NCBI RefSeq assembly: GCF_037975245.1
Contig: NC_092569.1
Location: 28,371,668 to 28,435,667, forward strand
Source: Apostichopus japonicus
Lineage: Eukaryota; Echinodermata; Holothuroidea; Aspidochirotida; Stichopodidae
Direction: 5' to 3'
Length of the DNA stretch: 64,000 nucleotides
A program made the translations under genes and the position numbers. Of this stretch, positions 49,201 through 61,500 are shown one piece after another (position 1 is the stretch's first letter; each line of letters begins with the position of its first letter). Below the pieces are notes generated by a model that saw only the letters and a list, made by a program, of their open reading frames with translations, did not search any database and had not been told where the DNA came from.

Positions 49201-52200
49201 TGCTGGATAATCCTTCTTGTTTACTGCCACAGGGGGAAGGCATAGCTTGGGATCGGGGCTTCCTTTCTTTGTCTGTCCTTTGTCTGTGTCACTGCCAGAG
49301 GACGCTTTGTCTGAGACTGTCACATTTAGGGGAGTCTTCACCCTCTTTGTAGGTGCAGGGTGTTGAGGAGTCTTTGGTTGGTTCACATCTTAAGGAGGGA
49401 AAAAAGAAGGAGAACATTTATAGTGTGCTCAGAAGTGGGGCAAGAGTCCACTCGTTGCAACTGACAAGTCTCCTCTATGTTCAGAAATTTCCTCAAATCG
49501 ACAGCTGAACGTTCGTGGTTTGTGGTTATGTTTTCTCTGAACATCTTAGCTGAGAAGAATTGTTACAACATGCAACATTACTGGAGAAGATTTAACAAAT
49601 AAAATGATCAAATTTTCAAAATCACCTGGATTTTTCTTTTTTGTTGTACTTGATGATGGCTTCTTTCCTTGGGTACCACTGGATCTGCTTCCAAGAGGAG
49701 AATTCATGGAGTTGAGAGGTGCTGATATCTTGGTCCGCTTTACAGGTATGGTAAGTGACTTGGAAGTTTCCTTGGTAAAGAAAATGAAACATTATAAAAA
49801 AGTATAAACAAATTTTAAAAATGGAACAAAAGAAGTGAAGTGGGAGATGTGGATTCTCAATGCATAATTACAACACTTTTTCTAAGGTCCAATTTCAGAG
49901 ACTATCATCAATTACCCACAGTTGAGTTACGTCCCTGCAATACTGTATGTCTGTGAGGGAAATCTTCAATCATTTCATTTTGACTGGTTGCAACAGTGGT
50001 AGGATAGGAATGTCAAAGGTCATCATATTGGTGAGGTGAGGTACAGGAGGAGGTGGACTGTGTTCACCACTGTCTTGTCTTGCACGTAGCAAGCTGGAGT
50101 CCCTTTGGACTGACAGTAATCACCCCCTCCATGTCCACCTTGTGAGACAAGTAATCCCGCACAGTTGTCTGCTCAGGCAGCCTTCTTCTGTTTATTCCAA
50201 TACCCGCTATCCTTTATCTTTCATACCTCAGGCTAGTAAAATTCATAATATTAATTTTAAATGTTAGATTTGTTTTCTTGCCATATCTGTACAGCCTGCT
50301 GCTTTTTCATGCTTACTGTCTTTGTGGTTTTAATTCTTATTCTTTTATGTTTTATTGACTTGCAAGCACTGCAGTTTCCTTCTAAGGATCAATAAACTTA
50401 TTTTAACTCTTACTCTTACTTTATAACCCAAAACATGCTAGAAAGTAAAATGGTGAATTCTAGCCTTCAAATTCAATAGTACATGCAGCTGCCTTCGATG
50501 TAAGTTGCTTCCCCCGCCGAGACATTTTATTATAATTAAAACTGAAACATAAATCACGAGTAAAAGATTGGAACTATTCAGGATTAAGACATTGTTTTAA
50601 TACCACGCTAAAGTTTCAACTTCAATTCTGACAAGGATGGAGAAATTAAAAGAAAGAAAAAAAAAGACAGGAAATAACAGAAAGAAATGAAAGAAGAAGA
50701 AGCCAAAAAAAAAGAATGATTGCACAAAGCACTCAATCAAAAGGATGGAATAAATTTCAATATTTTATGCCTCACCACTGTTCTTGAAACTTAGCATGCC
50801 TTATTGGAAATAAAAAAAAAAAAGGGGAGGGGGAATTTTCGGCTACAATGGGATTCAATCCGGTAACTTCATGGTTTAATGGTTCAAATCCCATGCTAAC
50901 CAAAACTTTTATGTGCTCATTTCCATTATAATGTATAACTTCCCAGTTTCTGTCATTTTGCATTTAAGTCTTGTCATACAAAACCGATATTTTCAACTTG
51001 AACTTTTTTCCTTCACCTACCATCATGTCTGATAATATTTCTTGGCAAAATGTTTTAAAATAGCACTCAATGACCTAACAGTTACCATGCACAGTTCACA
51101 TGTAATGCATCATGGAGATTTCATGCGGGTTGAGCAGTTCAATTGATACTTGATCATTAATTGCATTGGATGACATGATCTGAGTGTTAGAGTATGAATT
51201 CAATACATACCATGGTACCCATACTTTTATACAAATGACATTTCCAAATCTTTTCAAGGCCGAATACAAAGTCATAGTTTACTGTAAAGCCTACACACTA
51301 ATGATAACCTATCATGTTAGGTTACCCACAGTTAGCCTAACAATTGTAATTCTTGCAAAAAGTATCCTAGAACTCCATTTCATTAATTTTTTGTGAGCCA
51401 TGAACCCCAAACATTAGATGCTGTAACCATGTACCGTAGTCTTCAAAATAAATGACATGAAAAGCTTACTTACAAAGTAATCATCCCTGCGATTGAATAG
51501 ACACAAATGCAGATTATTCACAATTAATCGCTGACTTACCGTCTTAGATTTTCCTTTAGGCGCGGTGCTCTTACCACCGTAAAAGCTTTCTGTAGCAATG
51601 CCTCTTCCGTCACCCATCCTCTTGAAGAGAACCTTGATGGTGCATTCAGATGATTTCTTTCGAACCTAACAAGACACCAGACAGAGAGAGAGAATGTTAA
51701 AGATGCTAAGAAATCTCTGACTAGGCTTTAAGGACGGTTCAAACCAGAAATTTTGGGCCATTTTTCACTAGAATATGGTTCAAACCAGTAACCACATGTC
51801 AAGTTTTCTGTTGTTACTAGAATAATGTTCAATCCAGTAACCAAGTTCTTTTCTCTACCGCAGATAGGTGACAGAATACTTCAATTGTATAGGACACAGG
51901 CCTAACACACCTAAAATTTGATTTATATCTCCTTATTTTTACTCATTAAAACACTAATGCCTGTTTGCTTCAAGTTCACTTTTGAGACAAATTGTAATGA
52001 CTTCAAATATATCTTAAAACTGGCAGATAGAAATGAAGTTCACAAGGAATTTAAACAGTTCACCCGTAAAGTTTATCCTACCACAAAACACCTCTTTGTT
52101 TACTTCTACAAACACAAATGGTAGGCCAAACTAAAAATTTATCTGGCAAATTATGTTTTTTCAACTTCTAGGCTTATTCTTTTTACTTTAACGTTATTGA

Positions 52201-55200
52201 ATTTGCAGCTGCCAGAAATATTTCCCTAGTGCGTCATGATATTTTTTATCCTATTTTTCATCTAGAATTGACGAAAAAAGGTAATTTATCCCTCCAATAT
52301 CTTCAGCTGGCTTGCTACAGTATATATGGACAAAGCGTAAAGAAATTACTTAAAGTTGCAGAGAATGACAAACTTAACCAGTCACATACCTCTTTAACCT
52401 TCTGAAGCAGTCTTTACTTGTTATGAAATATCCATCACAGCAGCAATTAGCTATAATCATCAAAGACTAGTAATAATATGTTAGCCTGTCATAACTTGAT
52501 GGTCAATATCAAACAAATTGGGTGTTTACCACAAAAGAACGGTTGTTTATGAAAGGAACTTTCAGCAGACAGAGTCAAGAGACTTCTTCTTGTGGTTGTA
52601 ATCTGCAGGGACCCTTGAGATTTGGTTATTAAATAAAAAGATCTCTCGACAGTGAAGTTGAAAAACCCCAAAAGAGGAAAACCGTTGCTATATGTATATT
52701 CAGAGATGTGCCCACGCTGGGCGGCCCCGCCCAGCACTAAAAATTATTGCCCAGCACTGTCTTAAAAATCATGAATCCCGCCCAGCACTATTTTCATCTA
52801 AAATCCCGACATTCCTAACAATATATTCAACATAAATTGGGCCTAGTCTATGCCAAAATCATACAGACTAATAATGCATCAGTTACGCATGCAAGAAACA
52901 TTATTTACGGCTCTCAATCGGTTAAAAAATGTAAATTGTTAGCAAAACTACTACTTGTGTATGTGCTTAAAAGCTAGACAAGTGCCAGCATTTGGCACCT
53001 GAGCACAATCGAAACACCCCCCTCCCCTTAGACCCCTTCCCTCGGGACAGCGATCAGTATACCCGGCACTCAGGAAATCCTGGGCACATCCCTGTTTATG
53101 ATATATATTGGAATGGTAGAATTGGAAAGAAAAGGTGCAATGACCAAGAGAGGGTCATCACAGCTCAGTGCAAGCATGTTATTGATTGTTATAGGCTCAG
53201 TAGTAGGAGTGCATATGCAGGGAAGACAGGTAAGTGAGGCATGAAGGAAATATTTGATTTGGCATCACGGTAGGTTGCTTTGTGAAAATGACATTTATGA
53301 ATGATGATAAGTTGGATTGGTAATACCATCATTCACACAAATAATGATATGTAGCACATGCAAGTTTTGGGTCATCAAATTGCTGACAGTCAGCCCGAAG
53401 GTAAGGGTCCGCTAAACGGGGTCCACAATAACAATTACACTAAATGAGTGGTCTCTGTCATAAATCAACGGAAAAAATGTTTCTGAATCTGTTTCAGAAT
53501 TTTGAACCAAGGGGTAGGCTTTATACCTGGAATTTTATCAGCTTACAAGCTGTACATATGAAATACACTGCATGAAGTCAAGCTACGGTGGGTGGTGACA
53601 TATGTACATGTGCTAAAAGCAGACTGACTGAATATGTTGGGCAATGATCAAATTATTGGTCACCGATCGCTTTCTCTATTTGTAATAAAACTTAATGGAA
53701 AGAAAAATTTGCAAATTAAAACTTCCCATGGTTGCTTCTTGAGGCAACTTTACGACTACTTTGGAAGGTCTTGGTTTGAACCTGCAAAAACTAGATGTGC
53801 TGTGGCTGCTATCATCACTCCAAATGCTACCGAGTTTGAACATACTGTACAGCGCACTGGTAACATAATAAGAAGGCAGTTATTTAAGACGACTTACCTG
53901 GCTGTGGATTTTATCAGGCTGAAAACATGAAGTTAGTGGACACTGCAAGTCATGGTCAATAGTAAAGACGATGAGTATACGTTTAGCATCACTCTTAGAG
54001 CAAGGGAGGATTTTGGAGGCGGGTACTGACAGGGATATCTCTACATGCTGGAAGTCACCGACCCCTAGGCAGAAGACACACCGACAGGACAGACAGACAG
54101 ACAAATAAAGGAAACTTAATAAGATAAATAGATATAATGACAAAGTAGCAGTGGCAGCAAACAGATGCAAAGCAAAAAGAATGAAAGCATCAGAGAGTGT
54201 AGACCATGCAGCAGCTATCAATTCATTTCTCTATCAGGGCAAAGTGAGAAACATGGAGTGGAGCAAAGGAGGGCCAGAGAGAATCAATATATATATATAT
54301 CATTTTATAATACCCATACTGAGCAATGTGCAGGGTAGGCTGGTAGGGTTCTATAGCCTATGGCCTTAAAGGCCTGCTGCTAACCCAATTGGTAGAAAAT
54401 TGTGGCTGATTTTCTTTTTGGAGACGGGTAGCCTGTTGAGTACCACTGGTTTAGAATCATCAAACAGGAAATAGTGTTTGTAGTTTACTCTGTCCTATCA
54501 ATGAAGCATTTAGTAGATTTCTTGCCAAAACCAAAATCTTCAAATTTACCTCCATGAACATTTATATTACTTTCCAAACTGAATATTGCAAACAGAAAAA
54601 TAAAAGAGTAACGTCTGAAGAGCTAGACAGCAAAGAAAGACTGCATGAGGACTAATTACAAAGCAGCTGATGGTCTATGTGACTGGTCTATGTGACTGGT
54701 CTATGTGACTGGTCTATGTGACTGGTCTATGTGACTGGTCTATCTGACTGGTCTATGTGACTGGTCTATGTGACTGGTCTATGTGACTGGTCTATCTGAC
54801 TGGTCTATGTGACTGGTCTATCTGACTGGTCTATGTGACTGGTCTATCTGACTGGTCTATGTGACTGGTCTATGTGACTGGTCTATGTGACTGGTCTATC
54901 TGACTGGTCTATCTGACTGGTCTATGTGACTGGTCTATGTGACTGGTCTATGTGACTGGTCTATGTGACTGGTCTATGTGACTGGTCTATGTGACTGGTC
55001 TATGTGACTGGTCTATGTGACTGGTCTATCTGACTGGTCTATCTGACTGGTCTATCTGACTGGTCTATGTGACATAGTTTCTCTAAAAAAAGGGTCACAA
55101 ATATATATGTGTTGCCACTCTTAGTTTATTTTTTTGGTTGCTATTAATGTTGACACTCATTTGAATCTCACCCTAAGTCTGATGCTTCTCAGAAACAACT

Positions 55201-55457
55201 ATCAATTTGAACCTTTCAGCTTTACCTAATGTGTTTGTCACTTTCTTATTGTACTGTATGTAACCCTTCTTAGCATATAAAAATGGGACAAAAGATGTTA
55301 TTATTAACTAACTAAATTGTAAGGCTAGTTAAATAGCTAAACCCACATATGGGCAAATTTTTGCCACAGGGCAGATTTTCTACAGGACTTTAGGAGGCTG
55401 TTTGCCAATTTATTAGGACTGTTCATCCCGCCTGCATCCTGCTTACTTTAACTCTTG

Positions 55458-55534
<77 letters not shown>

Positions 55535-58500
55535 CCAACATGACATTGGGTGCAGATGATTTACATAGCATGCATGTGATTAACATTCAAAGCATTGTTG
55601 AATAGGAGAGGAGAGAAAAGCAAGTTTTAACAAATCTGTAACATTAAAATCAAGGAGAAACAACCAGATAAATGATTAAATGGCCCAAATGTCCAGCAAC
55701 CATGTTAACAAGCACACTTACTTTTAACGTCACATTTGTTAACTGCATCATCTGATATGGTAATTGTTTCCCACATGCAAGATTCCTGCTGGAGAAGAAG
55801 TTCAAATAGTGGGCAGTTACTTTTAAAAGGAAAATACTCAAAAGCAGTCGAAACCAACAAAAAACAAATCCTTTGATAAAGGGTTAAACACAATAATGAG
55901 CAGCTACTACTATCATGGAGGGAAAAGTATTAAAGATCTATGCTGTAAATTACTCCATTGGTTTATTATTTCCATGATTGCAAAACGTACATAGATGATC
56001 GATGACACGATGTAAAATCTGGTCAAATCACGTAGCAAGGGACAATAATGTTAATGTTACGTTTTGACCAAACGGTTAATTATGGTTGATGAATTTTACT
56101 TGTAATTACATAAAAACAATAACAAATATTAAGTTACTTCTATGGTTATGTGTACACAAGCTGCAATACATTCTTACTGTAATTTGAGCATTGTGAACAG
56201 CAATTTTCTTTCGAATATATATATATAGTATATACTACCTTCACTTTGAAACATATTTGAACTAAAAATTTCCTCATGGGTATTAACCAAAATTCACTGA
56301 TTTAAATAAGTTGAATCTGCCTCAAGCTGTATGGAAGCCAATGAATATGGGCTTGGATTTTATTTCTCAGCTGTTTTAAATAATAATAATTTTTATTTTC
56401 CTAGCAATATCAAAATAATATAAAGCTCAGTGTATAAAATCAAGGTGAAACATACTAACCAAAATATCAAGAAATTAAAAAAGAAAAAAGAAAAAAAAGG
56501 AACTTTAATACTAAAAGGTAGATCTGAAAAGGATCTGAAGAAAAAAAGGAGGATGTTCAAAATTCTTTTTTTTTCTCAGAAATAAGACTTTTACTGATAT
56601 AGCTACACTTATCCAACTCTGAACAGCTTTTAAAGCAGTTTTAAGGAAATACATAATTATGGACTTAACATAGTTACAAAACTATTACTTTTACCCTCGA
56701 CATTAAAAATAATTCAATTGGTGTCTGGCTCATATAAGTGCTACATGATTATACTTCATGATGGCAATGTTTAGTCAGTTTCCACAAATATCTTCCCAAA
56801 CAGACTGGATGATTTCATAAGAGGAGAGGTCAAGTTATATGACCTTGCTCTTACCGGTTATGTTGAGTGGTAATACATATTGCAACAAGTTTGTGGATTA
56901 CGGAGGCCACGTGCATCACTCAGACACAAGCACAATTAACAATTTGAGAATACCAGTATTTATTTATAACCATTAGCATCAGAACTCCGGATATATGGAA
57001 GGTTTATATTGCATGGGACAAAATGTTGGGCATCCCGTTAGCACCCATAGTAAACACATAGTAAACGGAGACGATCTGTGCAATAAGTTTGTGGATTACG
57101 GAGGCCACGTGCATCACTCAGACACAAGCACAATTAACAATACCAGTATTTATTTATAACCTTTGGCATCAGAACTCCGGATATATGCAAAGTTTATATT
57201 GCATGGGACAAAATGTTGGGCATCCCGTTAGCACCCCATAGTAAACACATAGTAAACGGAGACGATCTGTGCAACAAGTTTGTGGATTACGGAGGCCACG
57301 TGCATCACTCAGACACAAGCACAATTAACAATTTGAGAATACCAGTATTTATTTATAACCTTTAGCATCAGAACTCTAGATATATGGAAAGTTTATATTG
57401 CATGTGACAAATTGTTGGGCATCACGTTAGCACCCCATAGTAAACAGGGACGATCTGTGCAACAAGTTTCGTACTATTACAGGGAATAAATTACCTGTTA
57501 TTGCATCACAAACTGCTGGGCAAAATGGGAGAACTTTGTTATATAACAGTGCAAATATGTATTGCAGTTTTTTGCACACAGAAACCATAGTGATTCATTA
57601 GAGACAAATTTGTAGCCTTCAAAACTTTACTTCCTGCAGTACTGACATCACTGGCTGAAGGTGGGGGGGGTGGGGCTATGGTGGGAGTGTGGTGGGTGAT
57701 GAGAGATCTATGTAAGATGGGAGAAGGGGTTGCATGTACCTCATTTGCGTCCTCTTCCTCTGCCACGTAGATGGTTATCGTCCTACTCAGTTGATTGAAA
57801 TCTACCCAAAATTCAGTCAGTTTGTCACCTTGCGGACGCTTCGCCTTGAGGACGATAGGGAAGAGAAAACACAAAATAAAAAGGCACCGGTTGAATGTTG
57901 TCAAGTTTACATGAAACATAGTTTGAGAGTGGATTAGTAGACAAGGGATGGAGAGAAGAAAGAAAGTCCCTCTACTGTTTATCTCCTACAGTACCTCTCC
58001 TCTTCCCCTGTTGGCTTCTTTCGCAAGAGCTAATGGATTACAACTTCAAGTTGGGTGGCTTCCAATTCAACATTTTAACTCAAATTTGGAATCTTTTCAA
58101 TTTGGAAAGTCATTTCCGATGCAAAAACAATAGACTGATCTTCGATGAAAAATCCACCTTACTATGACCCGGCCAGGATCTAACCCAGAACCTCCTGATT
58201 GCTAAGCCTCTTTGCTTCAAATGCAACTGCCTTTATCCACTCGGCCACAGCCCCGATTCTTATAACACTTCCTTTTCAGACCTATGCATGCTAAATATTA
58301 ACTGAATCAACTTTACGTGTATACTGTTGTGGAATAACAAATAAATGAAATGAATAGATACTCCTGCATTCCATAAGGTGTCATAGCTGTCTATGTTCCA
58401 TGTTGCTGGCCTATTTATGTTTTGTTTATTGCCAAATTAACAGACTTGTGAAAACTGAGAACTACCAGTCCTGAAGAAACAGACTAACAAGTTACTTTGT

Positions 58501-61500
58501 GCTCAAGTGAAGTATTGAAAGCCCAGCCCCACAATAAAGTACAGCAACCTGTTATTCTATAAGTGTAATATAAATGTAGGTTTACTGCAAAGATAAAACA
58601 ACTCTTTAATCAAATAGCAATAGTCTAATGGTTACAATAATATTTTTTTGGGGGGGGCATTGTTTGAACTCTGTGTTACTACAGTAGTTTGTGAACCATG
58701 GATGAACAAATATTGCTGGTATCAACCCGCAACACATTCATATCCACTTTGGCTGTTACAAGATTAACTCAATTTTATACTTGTGTTTATAATACTAGGA
58801 GCAAACAGTAAAAGCTAGGTTGCAGTTGAAGCACCAGTTTACAATTGACCTAGGCAGAAGGAGGAAGTCAATTTGACGATGCCTAGAAGTCACAAAGCAA
58901 TGTAACTACAGTAATACACTTTATGTCAGGGGGCTATCCAATTCACAGTTTTAGCTCACATTGGAATTTTCTTTTCATTTTAAAATTTGGAACACCATTT
59001 CAGATGGGAGAAGACCGTGGATTTCTCCTAAATAATCTGTCGGGAGGTGCAGATAAACAAAGAAACAAAAATTGTTGTCAACAAATTTATCAAGATGGAG
59101 TGAAAAGGGTCATGGATGAGAATAAAGATTGTAGTGTGGTTACTGTTCATTATCTAACTAATTATTCAAGTTCATTAGCATTATCCTCACACTTTACAGC
59201 ACTAAACGTTACATCCTTATATAAGATTGTAGTGTGACAGGTTACTGTTCATTATCTGTTATGAGGACTGACTGATTATTTAAGTTCATTAGCATTATCC
59301 TCACACTTTGCAGCACTAAACGTTACTGTCTTTATGTGCTCAGGCACTGGGGAAAGTTACAAGTCAAACATTGTAATTGCTTAATGGAGGAAAATGTTTT
59401 ACAGATGGCTGCAGTAGGGTGATAGCTAAAGTTTGACCATGAATGAACATTTCTTCAGACTAAGCCTTCTTAGCTTCTTGCATAGTTTGGTGTAATACTG
59501 ATGAATTTAAAAAAATCTGTCTGTATTCTGTGCATGTTTTTGTCCCTTCTGTTACTGTTACTTGTCATTTAGCCTCTGAAGAATATCCTGCTAGGATCGA
59601 AACGTCAGGCCAACTTACTTTTACACATTCTATTACACAGGCTCTCTATAGTGGATAAGCAGTTTGCTAACAGTTTTATTTTATTTTGAATTTAAAAAAA
59701 AAAGAGGGTTCTCTGACCCTGTTTCCACCAGACTTAGCATAGAATGTACCTGGTTCACTATCAAACTATTACACTCACAAAGTCTCACAAAGAATCTAAA
59801 TGCTGCATGTTTACACTACAAGCAGATATGGACTAAACCAGTGGTCCACAAACCTGTAGGGCCACCACCCAGGATCTTCCATGAGGACTGTGCTGTGACC
59901 CAACAGATGCCTATTACCTCAGAATCATTGCTTAGGATGCATGAATGCTAACTTAGACTATGGACTCGATGTTAACAAATTAACTTCAAGGATTTCTGTC
60001 GGCAAGAGCCGAAAACTTTAGACAAATTTTCTGACGTCTGTAAATATCCATCGAAAATTTTGTCGAGACTCACTGTCAAGTCGTGACCCACAGTTTGAAG
60101 TCTGTCAGAATATAACTCAAATTTAAAAGCCTTGTTTGTTACACGATGGTAATTAATTTAACAAAAATGTAAAAAGAAAAACTTACCAGGTAGGTTCCAA
60201 GATAGACTTTGTCGCATGGAATCGAAAACACTCTGAAAATAATGAAAATGTTTAATATATTGGACCAGAAAGACGTGTACTTCTTTGCCACATTTCTTAA
60301 TAATTAGTCTTAGCATCAAAACAAAACGTGCAATTAACATTCTAAGCTAATAAAATATGTCAACATCAGACAAATGTACATAAATAATTACATTATTTAC
60401 TATGGTTTGAATAATTGTGAGGAGATGGCTATTTATGTGTTAGGAGCAATGTAAATGTTGCACCAGGTGGTACAGGTTGGATATAAAGTTCAAAGTGCAG
60501 TGGATGATTTAGGTAGGTAGGTAGAAGAATATAGAGTATAGGTAGGATTCAATATATACCAAATGGAAGAGCATGATGCTCAAGACATCAGAGTGCAGTA
60601 GTTGTGACAAGACAGGTATACAAAGGGCTAAGGGGAGTACAAAAGCAGGGCAGAACTTTTTAACTGCATTCCGATCGTCAGAGAAGACCAAATTTCTTTT
60701 CCGAAAACCAAAAATCGACTGTGGTGGTCGTGGGAAGGAGGACTAGCTGTGCAGATCAAATCCAGATGGGATTGTAACTACGAATATCCCCTAAAATAGA
60801 TCAAATGATCAATTGGTGTTGTCGTATGTCAATTGGAGATATTGAAAAATCAAAAAATAGTCGTAGGCCTATGATCCAGCAAGAGAGGAGTTTTGATTTG
60901 CTAGCCTCAAGCTGGTCATCTACTTACCAGGCCCACACATCTCTTCTACATATTGTTCATTCTTTTCGTTACTTTGCCCACATTTTCTGGCCGATAAAAA
61001 TTTGTAGTTTGGACAAGCAGAGAGTCAGAACTGGTGTCCGAGAGGGACAACCAAAAAGAACCGTTAAAAATTTTCACCCGAGAGGATTAGTGCAAAAAGC
61101 AAGGTACCATCATTCACAGAAGATCAGTCACAGTTCGCATTCATGGACATAATAACATCAACCCGTGAAGCTCAGTCGCTTCAGGTTAAACTTGTGAACA
61201 GAATGGAAATTGCAAACATCAAAGTCTTTAACTTATCAAATTCATAATAACAAATATGATCATCTTTGTTTTGATTTCTTACAGTCTCTCGTTTCCCAGC
61301 TTTTCGTTCAGAGTGTTCAAGAACATCCGACAGTCCTGCAGAACAGAAAAAGATAAAATGTATGACATTGTATTAACTCTGTGAAAAGAAGCTCAAATAT
61401 GAAGAAACCTTTCAAAATACTGTACTCCTGTCTTAAGCTTAATACAAGAAAAAAAAAATTACAAAACAAGACAGTTCTACTACAGAATGAATATGGATGG

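Noticed and set aside
53898-53918. 21-nt microexon reading in SYCP2
   Set aside because: Joining it alone to the previous exon creates a stop; extending to the acceptor at 54065 gives a full open exon with correct phase and family similarity.
60805-61152. 115-codon plus-strand open frame
   Set aside because: Intronic to SYCP2, no recognisable motif, composition like surrounding non-coding DNA.
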